From Silene noctiflora (Eukaryota > Streptophyta > Magnoliopsida > Caryophyllales > Caryophyllaceae), in NCBI GenBank assembly GCA_009801015.1, contig VHZZ01002715.1:20911-61289 (forward strand): DNA of 40,379 bases, given 5' to 3'. This document shows, one piece after another, positions 10,387-21,629 of this stretch. How positions within the stretch are numbered: position 1 is the stretch's first letter; each line of letters begins with the position of its first letter. A program made the position numbers and the translations under genes. Under the pieces are notes generated by a model. It was not told where the DNA came from and did not search any database. It worked only from the letters and a program-made list of their open reading frames with translations.

Positions 10387-10605
10387 AAAAGTAACCGTTT
10401 GAAAAAAGGATATGTGTTATAAGTGATTGTGGTACCAAAATGTCAGCTGAAAAAAATATGATATAAACGTGAAAAAAACAGTCCAATTGAAAAATGAAAA
10501 ATCCAAATTTTTTTTTGTTAAATTTTGAACTTTATTCAAGCTAATCTAATGATATTATTTATTTGCTTTCCCTAAAAATTTTCGCCTTTTAGCGGTAATC
10601 GGACT

Positions 10606-10722
10606 CTGTCACTGAGTTCAGTTATTATGAATTTAGTTCAGTTTATTTTTATTCTTCTCATCAATTCTTGGTAAGTTCAATTTAGTTTAGTATAGTTTAA
10701 AGAAATTAAGTCCAAACAAATG
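10606..10722. mobile_element. Diverged relative of the 9316-9486 MITE
   Basis: Degenerate TTCAGTT / TTTAGTTCAG repeats end in TTAAGTCCAAA, matching the interior and right end of the element at 9316-9486. The left inverted end is not recognisable, so this looks like an older, partial copy. Confidence 0.4.
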
Positions 10723-10788
10723 ACATTAATTCTCATTTGTGACATAAGACAAAAAGGCACTTCCACTTGCCTCTCCCACTTGCAAGCT

Positions 10789-10815
10789 TGTGACGTGTTC
10801 GCATCCGTCACAAGC
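10789..10815. repeat. Palindromic CTTGTGACG repeat
   Basis: CTTGTGACG and CCGTCACAAG form a hairpin with a nine-base loop. It is the third member of the set at 331 and 1738. An ATTTGTGACA just upstream may be part of the same relic. Confidence 0.45.
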
Positions 10816-11289
10816 AAAACAGACTGAACAAACAAGGACTGAGTTTCATCCGATATTTCTTAATGTGATGAAAATGATTAAAATGAATGATAAGAAAATG
10901 ACCCAACTAAGAAAGGAAGCTTAATGAAACAAAAGTCTAAACACAAACAACAAAAAGAAAACTCTCCATAAATTGCTTTTGTTGACAAATTGCTAAAATC
11001 TAGAGTTTTAAACCTAATTAGCACCAAAAAAACTTGATTAGAAAAACATAATCATCCCAAAAGAGCCTTCTTCTCTCTTCCACTTTTAGTTTACCTTTGA
11101 AAATTTGGACCCTTTCTTCCAAACACACAAACAAAAAGCAAAAAGCAAAAAGCAACAAAGCAAAAGCTTACTCCTTAAGTATAACCCTCCCATCATTCCA
11201 TCACACTATCCTTCCAATTGCAACAAAACAACGGACATATCACACATAGAAATTGTTTTAATTCCTAACCCTCCATTTATCTAATCGAG

Positions 11290-11420
11290 TAAGTCTCTTA
11301 TAAGACAGTCTCGTATTAAAATAATTGTAAAATAACTACAAAACATACTAACAAGTAACAATAAACCGTACGAATGAGAGGTCTTACAATATTGTTATTG
11401 TGAGACCGTCTCATACCACA
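11290..11420. mobile_element. Small MITE with AGACNGTCTC ends
   Basis: The left end TAAGACAGTCTCGTATT and the right end TGTGAGACCGTCTCATACC are imperfect inverted repeats bracketing about 130 bp of AT-rich DNA without coding potential. It lies about 300 bp upstream of the DUF761 gene at 11720, in its distal promoter. The exact boundaries are uncertain. Confidence 0.45.
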
Positions 11421-11537
11421 ATTTGCCACATATCACTTTCCCTCAATCAACTTGCCAACTTCTTATTCAAACTAATTACGTTACGCACGTACCTTTTTAA
11501 TGTTCATCATATACACTCTTTGCTTATGGTTTAGTGT

Positions 11538-11551
11538 CTATATATATATAC
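11538..11551 (+). promoter_or_regulatory. TATA box of the DUF761 gene at 11720
   Basis: TCTATATATATATAC lies about 170 bp before the ATG at 11720, a usual distance for a plant gene with a short leader. No other TATA candidate lies between it and the start. Confidence 0.5.
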
Positions 11552-11719
11552 ATTTATAAACTTCTCTATTCATAATAAAATTGTGTTGTTCCAACTTAAG
11601 TCGAGACTCGAGAGTGAGAAATTATCGTTCTAATTTATAAAGTCGTAATCACTCAAAAATTCCAACAATTTTCTCAATTTATACCCACAAATTCTAGTTG
11701 TTTTTTGTGTAGGAAAAAA

Positions 11720-12223
11720 ATGAGGGTGAAAGTAAGAGGATTATGGAAGAAAATTATTACGGCATTGTCAAACAAAACAAACGAGTTAAGAATACGTATA
11801 ATGATATTCTTCCTCCTACACAAAAACATAGATAAAACCACATTAACCCAATCCCTCCACGCCCTCGTCTCGCAACCGCCTTCATCGTCTCACCATCCCC
11901 GTCACCAGCACCACCACCACGACGAGAACAAAATTGAAGACGTCGTTGTAGAAGAAGCTACAACCAGTAGTAGTTATGATGATGAAGGACTAAGCCTAAC
12001 ACATGAGTTGTTCAAGGAGTCAAAGGCAGAGATGGAGGCCGAGGCAGAGACGGAGGCGATAGTATATGGCGGTGGTGTGGTGGAGGGTGCGGCGGAGGTA
12101 GGGGATGAGGATATAGACCAAGCAGCTGATTTGTTCATACAAAGGTTTAAAAAGCAAATGCAGCTACAGAAGCAACTTTCTTTGGAGAGAAGACATCAAA
12201 ATTTGTTGGTTTCTAATGCTTAA
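11720..12223 (+). CDS. Small DUF761 / cotton-fiber-like protein
   Basis: This is a single-exon protein of 167 aa. The frame is open a few codons further upstream, but the first ATG is at 11720 (MRVKVRGLWKKI), so that start was chosen. The N-terminus is basic and partly hydrophobic (IRIMIFFLL). A His-rich stretch lies around 58-72 and a Glu/Ala-rich acidic middle around 115-140. The C-terminus has the DUF761-type helix DIDQAADLFIQRFKKQMQLQ followed by a basic tail. Function is unknown for the family; short members include cotton-fiber and stress-induced proteins. It is shorter and more diverged than the DUF761 protein at 5849-6493. Confidence 0.8.
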   Translation: MRVKVRGLWKKIITALSNKTNELRIRIMIFFLLHKNIDKTTLTQSLHALVSQPPSSSHHPRHQHHHHDENKIEDVVVEEATTSSSYDDEGLSLTHELFKESKAEMEAEAETEAIVYGGGVVEGAAEVGDEDIDQAADLFIQRFKKQMQLQKQLSLERRHQNLLVSNA

Positions 12224-12767
12224 TCTTGTTGTTTTACATTCCCATCCATTTTATTATTGTTGTAAGCAAATTCTTATATAATCGATTAATCGTGATAAGA
12301 TTATCATGAGATGATTTTTATAAGTTCTTCTTTTCTTACTTTGTTTTAGATTTAGAGTATGAATAAATTTACTGTGATAATATACGGCTTTTGGATGTGC
12401 CGTAAATTTGAGATTATATTAGGATAATCCAAACTTAACTGATTTGTATAATAAAAAGGCGTTACGTAAAAATGAATGTAGTAAGATAGAGGGTCGAACA
12501 CAAGGAGGCGGGAGTGGCTTTATGAAATGCTATGAATAGAATTCTATCTAGGCTTGTTTATCTTTTTATTTGTGGTTTAGTGACAATAATTAAGAATGAT
12601 GTGATAACAATGATGATAAAAGAGCCTAGGGGAATCAAGTCACACATGCATGGAAATAACGGTTTATGTTAAGCTAGGAATGCATAATAATGATAGTTGT
12701 TTTAGGTTTTATGACAACCACCTCTCAGCCTTATCGTCAACCATAGAACGGGTTTTAACAAGCTCTC
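12224..12767. other. 3' UTR and spacer before the transposon nest
   Basis: AT-rich non-coding sequence runs from the DUF761 stop codon to the target duplication of the hAT element at 12768. No repeats or reading frames of note are visible. Confidence 0.5.
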
Positions 12768-12810
12768 GCTATGGCTAGGGGTATTAATGAGACGAGACAG
12801 CTCGCGAGCT

Positions 12811-14680
12811 TGATAAGTAGTATTTTTAGTTATATTTTACCCTGCATTTATACTTTATTCCGACTCGATTTTGCATGCCTAATTGATTAAAAAACTCATT
12901 TAATTACTAATTTATAATAATTAGTCGTCTTAATTATATTTAATAATTAGTCGGATTTTATATAATATTTATATTTCCATTATTTAATTAATAATATGCG
13001 TAGGTGAGACGGAGGAGCAAGACGGAAATTTATGTAAGTCATAATGAGGAAAATAAACTAAGTATTAAAGCCTTGGTTTTGTCCCTTTTGCGACGGTCTT
13101 TGCTGAGCATTTTCTACCACCCCTCACCACCCTTGGCCACCTTACACTCCCAACTTCACAACCCAACCACCCACCACCACCTTGGACCACCACATCAGCC
13201 ACCACAGCCTCCACAACCTCCCTCGTCCACCAACAATGCAAAATAATAACCATAGTTTAAACCCTTCTTCTACACCACTCCCCAGCCACCACGACCACCG
13301 TGGCCACCACCTCCGACCACCACTGACATCCACCATCACCAGCCAGCATCCCCCAACCGCCGACGAACACCACAACAGCAATAAAAGACCTCGACAACCA
13401 CCCTTCTCATCACCCTTATTTCGCGAAAACAGAGCAGGACTTGTTCTCTCTGCCGGCCCACCGGCAGCCTCCGTATCACCGACTGAGGCTTCAGCCATCT
13501 TCCCCTCAACCTTCCAGAGGCTTCCATGCCGGCCAACCCAGCGGCGGCCGGTCAACCGTCCCTCCAACCTGCTCTTCCCTTGTTCGCGCATAAACTCAAT
13601 AGCCTGACTTCCCAGCCGGCTCACCGGCTGGGGAAGCAGCTATGAGAAATTGAAAGCTGGATGATCAGGGAGTGCCCAGCCGGTGGCGGCACCGGCGGCC
13701 GGCCACCCGACTGGCAGTAGCTGTGCATGCAAAGTCCCCTCTCACCCTCCCCTATATAAAGCATTCTATACTTAGTTTTTTTTTTTGGCATCCAATTTTC
13801 ATCCAATTTTCTCTAGTTTTAGGTTAGTCATATTTTCCTCATTTATCTTATAATTAGTAGTATTAATTTATAATTAGGGAAGATAATTAATATTTAATTA
13901 GTTTAATTACTCTTTATTTTACTCAATACATTAATATTCTCATTAGTTTACGCTTGTCTCGGGTTGTAATTTGAAGAACGAAGACTTTCCTCTTTATTAA
14001 TGCAATCNAAGTTTCCTCTAATTAATGTTGGTATAATTCTCATCCTAATTTCATTGTTCCTCTTCATTTGTTTACATTTCTCCATAGTTTAATTAGTATA
14101 GCTACAATATGTCCTCTTGTGTTCATCTTATGACAAAGCTTGTTCCTTTGATTGTTGTTATGGCTCACATGTGTGAGTAGTTTGTTGCTAGGATGAAGGG
14201 GGATCCTTTGTAGTGTTAAAGGGAGGGTTTTGGCATGAATTAACGGTGTTCTTGGGTTGTTTACATTTGTCTTGTTGTTATGCACATAGGGTGTTTGTAG
14301 AAATGCTTGAATGAGTAAGTCGATTAATGCTTGGTCTAGCTAGGATTCGCATCGAGAGGTCGGGTCTTATGCTTGTTTCACCCGAGATGACCCCAATTCC
14401 TTGTCCATTACCCCTTCCCTTGCTATATTGGTGAACCCGGATGTCCTAGCCTTTCCATTACCTTAGTTAATCGTTTCTTATTTGCTTGTTTGTTGGATTC
14501 TTTCCTTGTTTTAGTCATAGCTTATAGTTAGTCTTCATTCAATTGCCTTGCTAGAACTAAACTAGGAACAAACAATCGATTTGCTGTCCAATCCCGTCCT
14601 TTGGGTTCGACCCTCGCAATACTACGACGATTGCTCGTCCGCTTGCGAGGTTATACAAATGATAAAGCTTTTCATCGACA
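12811..14680 (+). mobile_element. Solo LTR (family A, copy 1) inside the hAT element
   Basis: It starts TGATAAGTAGTATTTT and ends CATCGACA, so it has TG...CA termini. It is flanked by GAGCT and TAGCT, a 5-bp target duplication with one mismatch. A TATA box (CCTATATAAAG near 13752) and a pyrimidine-rich leader follow a GC-rich block, as in the promoter part of an LTR. The same sequence at 16818-18833 is a second copy. No gag or pol sequence lies between or beside them, so each is best read as a solo LTR fossil of about 1.9-2.0 kb. The wider family (Ty3-like is a guess) cannot be proven without internal domains. Confidence 0.72.
13085..13745. repeat. GC-rich CCA/CCGGCGG block within the solo LTR
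   Basis: This stretch is strikingly GC-rich against its AT-rich surroundings. It starts with CCACCACC-type repeats and continues with many CCGGC/GCCGG motifs. Open frames run through it on both strands simply because stop codons are scarce. None has a recognisable domain and none should be called a gene. The equivalent block in the second copy starts at the assembly gap (17392-17770). Confidence 0.7.
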
Positions 14681-15199
14681 TAGCTACTCGAGATCAGCTC
14701 GGTCAATGCTCGGCTCGGGCTCGACACAAGAGTTTAACGAGTCAAGCCGAGCAAAGGCTGACTCGACTCGAAAAACTCGTGAGCGGCTCGAACTTGTGTG
14801 ATTACATAAGATATTGCTCATATTTCATAAAAATATATTATCGTGATTATATTTTTGTATCACACATATCAAATGTCTCGCTAATTTGCCAAATATTTTT
14901 ACATATAACCTTTGAGCCTTATTATTGAAAATATCAAAAGAAAAAAAATAAAAAAATAAACAATTTTATATAGGGTCAATTTGGGCTCGAGTTTGGCTCG
15001 AGCTCGCGTTAAAGCTCGCAAGTTTTATAACGAGCACATGTTTTCCAAGCTTGGGTAAGCTTGAGATCGGCTCGAGCTCGAGTTTTGGTTCTTGAGCACA
15101 AGACGAGCAAGGCCAAGCTCGGGCTCGGCTCGGCTCGTTAACACCCCTAGCTATGGCTAGATCAGTCTACTATAACATGCTTAGTCTAATTCAATTTCG

Positions 15200-16610
15200 T
15201 GGCCGATAAGTGCTTAATTTATATACTTTAACCCCATTGATTAGCTCTATTTTTCATGTAATTTAGTACTTATCATAGTGTTTTACGAGCTAATATGTGT
15301 ATTTTAGTGTCTTTGCTTGTTTCAACATGTTTTGTAGGTNTTTGAGCTTTTAGGAGCTAAAATCTACCAAATATGCAAGTTAGGATATAAAGACTAAGTC
15401 GTGAGCAAGCTATGGACTAAGTGTAGTATTTTGCATGGATTTTTGCATGAAGATTTGTTGGATTAATGTAGTAAATACAAATGAAGTCAAATGCAAGTTA
15501 AGCCCAATCAATCAAAGTCCAAAATGAAGTGAAGAGCTTAGGATTCCAAGTTCTTAAGATGCAAGGGTTGAAGGCATTAACCGGGTGACTAATCGCATCA
15601 TTAAAACCTAACATTGGATACCCTTGGCATTAAAGTGGAGAATTAAGAAGAACGGCCTAGAAACACACGACCCCGATCGGGGCTGCAGCTCCTAAGATCC
15701 AACCGTTTCAAGACGAGTCTCCTATAAATAGAAGACCTCGTCCACACCTCTAGACATCATTCTACATCTCTACATACACATTTCTTACATAAAATTCTCT
15801 CTAAATAATAGTAGTTAGTTTAGTTTAGATTAGTTTAGATTAGTATTTCATTATTATTACAAACATTTTCTTTATCAAGTTCAAGTAATTCAAAGTTACA
15901 TTTCAAGTTATTTCATTTCTCATTGTTCCTCAATTTCATTTCTATTTCCATTTCAAGGTAAATCTATTCTAAATTCCATTATGTTTATCATTTCAATTGT
16001 CATTAGTTTAGTTCACATTTATATTATGCAAGAGTAGTTTACCTTGTCTAGGGAATGAAGGAAACTATGCATTAGTAATCATCCTAATATGTTAGAATAG
16101 TATGTTTTAATATTGCATATTTGCTTCTACACATGCTTGCTTTGTAATGCTAATCTTAGTTTATTGATCACATCCTAGGATTAAACTTGTTATACAATCT
16201 ATAAGTCGAAAGGCACAGATTCGTATTAGAACTAACATATTGTAGTAAATCGACTTAACTCATAATGAAAGCTTGTTAGGACCCGATCTAAGGCTTGATA
16301 CTAATAGTGAAAGCTGAGTATTTCTAGGCTTAGACATTTATCTTTATTTGCATCATTAACCTAATATGTTATATCTTCCTATGCATGTGTGACTCGACTT
16401 CCCTAGACATTCCTTTATTTTTATTGTTTTTGCACTTTAGTTTATAAATCTAAATCAATCAATTAACAATCATTTCTACCTAGGTAAAATTCACCTCGTA
16501 GCAACAAATTAACAACCACCGTACTCCCTGTGGATTCGACCCCCTAAATACTACATTTATTTGTTGTACCTCGGGAATTTATTTTTGATAGGTTGGCGAC
16601 GACCTTGTCA
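15200..16610 (+). mobile_element. LTR fossil (family B), plus orientation
   Basis: It begins near TGGCCGATAAGTGCTTAATT and ends near CGACGACCTTGTCA. It contains a TATA box (CTCCTATAAATAGAAG near 15722), a pyrimidine/AT-rich leader and the late motif CTCCCTGTGGATTCGACCCC, which resembles the ends of many plant LTRs. The neighbour at 16611-16817 plus 18839-19916 is related but reversed. No coding domain is present. The boundaries are approximate because no clear target duplication was seen. Confidence 0.55.
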
Positions 16611-16817
16611 GTGGCTCTCGTCTTATAGAACAAATTAACAAATTAATTAAGGATTGTGATCAATAATCAAAGACTAACATTACAATGCAAGCATGTGATA
16701 GAAATAAATATGCAAGATTTTGGCATTCTAATTTAACATTTATAAATAATAACTAGGCATGGGTCCCCTGATCCCTAGACTTAAAAGACTACTCATACAT
16801 GATGAAAGTTAAACTAA

Positions 16818-18833
16818 TGATAAGTAGTATTTTAATCCATTTTACCCCACATTTATACTTTATTCCGACTCAATTTTGCATGCTTAATTGATTAAAAAGC
16901 TCATTTAATTACTAATTTATAATAATTAGTCATCTTAATTGTATTCAATAATTAGTCGGATTTTATAGAATAATTANNNNNNNNNNNNNNNNNNNNNNNN
17001 NNNNNNNNNNNNNNNNNNNNNNNNNNNNNNNNNNNNNNNNNNNNNNNNNNNNNNNNNNNNNNNNNNNNNNNNNNNNNNNNNNNNNNNNNNNNNNNNNNNN
17101 NNNNNNNNNNNNNNNNNNNNNNNNNNNNNNNNNNNNNNNNNNNNNNNNNNNNNNNNNNNNNNNNNNNNNNNNNNNNNNNNNNNNNNNNNNNNNNNNNNNN
17201 NNNNNNNNNNNNNNNNNNNNNNNNNNNNNNNNNNNNNNNNNNNNNNNNNNNNNNNNNNNNNNNNNNNNNNNNNNNNNNNNNNNNNNNNNNNNNNNNNNNN
17301 NNNNNNNNNNNNNNNNNNNNNNNNNNNNNNNNNNNNNNNNNNNNNNNNNNNNNNNNNNNNNNNNNNNNNNNNNNNNNNNNNNNNNNNNNNNACAGCCCCC
17401 AACCGCCGGCAGCCACAGCAGCAGCAACCAAAGGCCTCGACAACCATCCTTCTCATCATCCATATCGCAGCAAACCAATAGCAGCTATGTTTTCCCTGCC
17501 GGCTTACCGGCGGCCGTCAGGCTGACCGGCTGAGGCACCACCCCTTCTCCCCTCCATCTTCCAGAGGCCTCCCTGTCGGCCAAATGACCGGCGGCCGGCT
17601 TGCCGGCTCCCACTCTCCCCCTTCCTCTATTCGTGTGATGCGCAACCACCTTGTCTTCCCAGCCGGCCCACCGGCTGGGAAAGCAAGTTTGGGAAATTGA
17701 AGTTGAAGAAGCAGGGACTTCCCAGCCAGTGGAGGCACCGGCGGCCGGCCACCCGGCTGGCAGCACCTGAGCACGAAAAATGGCCTCTCACACTCCCCTA
17801 TATATACTCTTCCATACTTAGTTTTTTTTATCATTCAATTTTTCATCCAATTTTCTCTAGTTTTAGGTTAGTCATATTTTCTTCATTATTCTTATAATTA
17901 GTAGTAATAATTAGTAATTAGGGAAGATAATTAATAGTTAATTAGTTTAATTAGTTTAATTACTCTTTAGTTTATTCAATACATTAATATTCTCATTAGT
18001 TTACATTTTGTCTCGGGTTGTAATTAATTTGAAGAAAGAACATTCCTCTTTATTAATACAATCCAAGTTTCCTCCTTTAATCATTATGGGTATAATTCTT
18101 CTCTTAATTTCATGTTATTTCATTTATTTACATGTTCATTGCTAGTTTACTACTTGTCTTTACATTATGTTTGTTCTTGCTTTGTTCTTGTTAAAGTTTC
18201 ATTCTTTTATGTTATTTGTAGCAATTATGTTTGAGTAGTGTATGGTTAGGATGAAGGGGGATCCTTTGTAGTGTTAAATGGAGGGTTTTGGCATGAATTA
18301 AGGGTGTTCTTGGGTTGTTTACATTTGTCTTGTTGTTATGCACATAAGGTGTTTGTAGAAATGCTTGAATGAGTAAGTTGAGTATTTTCTCTTACAATTT
18401 GCCATCTTGTTGAGTGAGTTACTTGACTAGTGTCTAGGGCATACTAAGCAACTTGTAAACCGAGTCTAATTGAATGAGTAAGTCGATTAATGCTTGGTCT
18501 AGCTTGGATTCGCATCGAGAGGTCGAGTCTTATGCCTGTTTCGCCCGAGATGACCCCAATTCCTTGTCCATTTCCTCTCCCCTTGCTATACTGGTGAACC
18601 CGGATGTCCTAGCCTTTTCCTTATCTTAGTTAATCGTATTCATTTGCTAGTTTATTTCCTTGTTTTACTTATAATTTATAGTTGTTCATTATTCAATTGC
18701 TTGCTAGAACTAAACTAGAGACAAACAATCGATTTGAGGTCCAATCCCGTCCTTTGGGTTCGACCCTCGTAATACTACGANGATCACTCGTCCACTTGCG
18801 AGGTTTTACAAATGATAAAGCTTTCACTCATCA
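16818..18833 (+). mobile_element. Solo LTR (family A, copy 2) with perfect 5-bp TSD
   Basis: TGATAAGTAGTATTTT opens and ACTCATCA closes this second copy. ACTAA at 16813-16817 and again at 18834-18838 is a perfect target duplication. It shares its start, GC-rich block, TATA region (CCTATATATAC near 17795) and end (CCTTTGGGTTCGACCCTCG) with the copy at 12811-14680. It was inserted into the reversed family-B LTR, so it is the younger of the two. Part of its interior is an assembly gap. Confidence 0.78.
16977..17391. other. Assembly gap (415 N)
   Basis: A run of unknown bases lies inside the second solo LTR. Comparison with copy 1 suggests about 370 bases are missing, covering the AT-to-GC transition and the CCA-repeat part. 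Single Ns are also present at 14008, 15340 and 18781. Reading frames drawn across the gap are meaningless. Confidence 0.98.
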
Positions 18834-19916
18834 ACTAACAATGATTGAAATAATTAACATAAACATGATGATAACAATGTAACAACTAAATAGATAATAA
18901 GAATAATGATAATGATAAACAATGCTAAATAACATGAATAAATGGAATGACTAATGATAAGGATTCTAATGATGAAATGCAAATGTAATTGAAATAACTA
19001 ATGATGAGAAATGTAAAAGAAAATGCTAGAATAATGCTATAATAAAAATGACTTCGATATAAACATGAAATAAACGGCGCAAAATGCTAAAAACGATTAA
19101 CTAAACGATTATGACTAATGACGAAATAACAAACTAAACTAGAACGAAGATATCAATGGAAATAACAAAGGGAAATGCTAGAACAAAAGATTACCGAAAC
19201 AAGGAAATAGAACTTGAGAATGAAGAATAAAGATAACCAAAACAACTTGTAATATAACTTGAAATGTAACTTAAGGAAATTGTTGTAAATACAAATGAAA
19301 ACAAGAAACGATATTTCTGAAACTAAGTGTATGAAATGTGTAAGAAGCATATGAAAAAAATATCCCTAAGTGTCGGATTCAACCCCTTTTATATAGGGGG
19401 TGAGAAGTGAAACGTAAACAATCCACATAGGGGTAACCCCGAACGGAGTCGTGGGAATCCAATTTTCCTCATAAAGCCATCATTAAGTCAATACGGAATC
19501 CGAAAAATCCGTATTAACTCACCTTAATTCTCCGGGTAAATGAGTTTTGAAGAATCCTAAGCTTTGTCTTCCAATCTTTATGTGGGCTTCATTTCTTTAC
19601 ATTTGTTACATTTGCTCACCAACATTCTTGCCTTGCATTTGGGCTTCATTTCTCATTTGGACATCAACCCATAAGGTTTTCCTCAAAATGTTTATGTCAT
19701 GATCAAGCCTTGTTTTTACTTAGCCTCGTGAACCTCGGTGTTTGCTAATTTGATAGGAAAAAACTATCGAATGCTTCATTTCCTACAAAATATAATAAAC
19801 ACAAGCAAAACACCTAGAACACGGTATTAGCTCACAAATACACTAATAAAAGTGCAATAGTCAAATAAAACCAAGCTAAAATAGGGGTTAAATCATACAT
19901 AATTTGGACACATCAT

Positions 19917-20604
19917 TATTATCATCTAATACCGTAAATTTTGGGAAAAAATCTCCATAATTTTAGCATAATCAAATCAAATTTTAAAGATTTCCTAGCA
20001 AAAACGTCATATCATCTTATTCATCCCGTTGCAATTGTTAATTGTAGTATACAATATGAAAATGGAATATTCTATATCTTTCTTCCAATTTTTCCTCAAT
20101 TAGGTTATTAGATTAGATTATTTTGTTTCTTTTTATTTTCAATTACTCTAGTTACTCTACTACATTGCCACATCAGACTAATTAAAATCTGAGATGCCAT
20201 GTCAGCGGCATTAGAGAAATAGATGATGTTGCATTCTACCCAGCAGGCTGAATCGGCTCAATATCAACCCTGCGCCCTAAATGGATGCGACGTTACTCTA
20301 ACATATTGCACGAGATCTAAACTAGTTGGTAATCAAATCATTGAATTACCCGAAAACAAAAACAGAAAACTGATGCGAAGTTAACTTGGGATTGAAACAC
20401 TAGTCCAATATCGGCATTCACAAGACAGATAATTAACATCAGTTGCTTGCGTCAAAAGCGGTTCCAGAGGCGACATGGCAAATACTCCGTACATATTATT
20501 AACACAAACAGATTCCTAATTTGTTTAAAGAGCATAACTACATGCTGCTAACATGACAGTCGTGAAGCTGAAGCAATGACACCATAGAAATCACCAAGCG
20601 CAGC
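19917..20604. other. Non-coding spacer downstream of the TPR gene
   Basis: This is AT-rich sequence with no supported gene. The nearest gene on the right ends at 20605 on the minus strand, so the right part is probably its 3' UTR. Confidence 0.5.
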
Positions 20605-21629
20605 CTAATTACCGTCAGCCTTCACATCCATGCCACATGGAGCACCTTCCGTACCAGATTCAGATCCTGCACTTGATACCTGGCAAACGTACAAGTGTGT
20701 CTAGTCAGGTAAATTGGATTTGGCTCAAACCACGAGTATTGCGTCTGACAATAACTTGGCAACTTTATATTCTCGTGATTGAGAGCACGCTTGTCTATGT
20801 TCTTAGAGAGGGGGAATTAAAAACCAATGGTCTATCAACAAGCAACAACTGTCGGAGGTAATTCCACTTCCTTGGGAATCCAAATAATTACACCGAAAAT
20901 ACTATTCCTAAAGTGGGAAACTCAGTCAGTTAGTAACCTCAACCTCACAGTCAATGAGAGGAAATGAGAGTCGAACAGACAAAAAAATATCGCTATGGTG
21001 GTCCATGAAAGTGATGCAGGGAGACAAAAGAGGGTGAGAGACTGAGAGGTCATAGACGTAGAAGAAAACGTTAGAAATTAAGCCAGATAATCAGCAATCA
21101 TGTTTTACCAAGCACGTTTGCAGACTAAGAGGAAAAATCCTAGATAATCACCCAACACATGCTCCAAGAAACATCCAAAAGGCTAATCGAATGATAAACA
21201 CTCATGCTAAAAAAACCATGTATGGCCTTTTCACGAACAACCGTAAATGAGAACTGTGTAAAGGCAGAAGCCAAACCTTCTCAAGTATGGACTTGAGTTC
21301 AGCATGTAGCTTCTTGACTTCTACACTTGCTGGTTCCAACTTCAGCCCAACTTCGACATCCTCCAACGCTCCTTTGAGATTGCCAAGCTCTTTTCTAGCC
21401 AGCGCTCGGCGCCAATACACCTTGAAATAGTTGGCATCCAGCTTCAGGGACTCGGTACAGTCATTCTCGGACTCTTGATGCTTGTTAACGTTGAGATATG
21501 CCATAGCCCTATTAGCAAAAGTTGCTGCATTTGGTGACAGATCGATGCTCTTAGAGTAGCATTCTATGGCTTTGGTGAAGTCCTGGCTCTTGAAACATTC
21601 ATTTCCCTGTTCTTTCGCATAAGCCGCAT
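20605..21629 (-). CDS. TPR protein fragment related to RPAP3/TPR5 (last two exons)
   Basis: Exon 21277-21629 opens after a TTGCAG acceptor and ends AGAAG|GTTTGG. Exon 20605-20679 opens after TTGCCAG, encodes about 24 residues (VSSAGSESGTEG...) and stops at TAG; both exons fit in frame. The first encodes three tetratricopeptide repeats: AKEQGNECFKSQDFTKAIECYSKSI, LSPNAATFANRAMAYL and YFKVYWRRALARKELGNLKGALEDVEVGLKLEP, close to the TPR block of plant RPAP3-like co-chaperones that bind Hsp90/Hsp70 tails. The start codon and upstream part are missing. The 540 bp to the right look like an intron, and next comes the F-box gene. It may be a truncated duplicate or the 3' end of an F-box-TPR fusion (see findings). 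Confidence 0.65.

Larger units (their letters stand above)
6700..11535. other. Gene-free AT-rich spacer between the two DUF761 genes
   Basis: No coding sequence could be supported here. The spacer holds a run of 22 T (8254-8275) and several small inverted-repeat elements at 9316-9486, 10203-10386, 10606-10722, 10789-10815 and 11290-11420. The reading frame at 10223-10486 lies entirely within or beside one of these elements and is not a gene. Confidence 0.6.
12768..15157. mobile_element. hAT-type non-autonomous element with 8-bp TSDs, split by an LTR
   Basis: The target duplication GCTATGGC is present at 12768-12775 and at 15150-15157. The element begins TAGGGGTATTAATGAG (12776) and ends CTCGTTAACACCCCTA (15149), imperfect inverted repeats that continue into GCTCGAGCTCGG-rich subterminal sequence. 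Eight-base duplications and TAGGGG ends are hallmarks of hAT transposons. Once the inserted LTR (12811-14680) and its duplicated target are removed, the element is about 500 bp with no transposase. It is therefore a MITE that needed a partner for movement. Two intact target duplications mean it was not rearranged after the LTR came in. Confidence 0.85.
16611..19916 (-). mobile_element. LTR fossil (family B), minus orientation, split by a solo LTR
   Basis: Read on the minus strand it starts TGTGTCCAAATTATGTATGATTTAACCCC-like at about 19916. It has a TATA box (CCCCTATATAAAAGG near 19390) and matches the plus-orientation LTR at 15200 in several blocks, including a shared TTATTGATCACA motif. It is interrupted at 16818-18833 by the second family-A solo LTR and resumes up to about 16611. 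It appears incomplete. The small reading frame at 19153-19350 is by-chance sequence. Confidence 0.55.

Noticed and set aside
13004-13806. Several overlapping open frames on both strands (Pro/His-rich and Gly/Trp-rich)
   Set aside because: They lie within the GC-rich block of a solo LTR, where stop codons are rare on both strands. They show low-complexity repeats, have no domain and are not conserved as a frame in the second copy.
14581-14928. 115-aa frame near the LTR/hAT junction
   Set aside because: It crosses the boundary between the solo LTR and the hAT element, so it cannot be an old gene.
16952-17478. Open frames across 16952-17478
   Set aside because: They run through 415 unknown bases and are artefacts of the gap.
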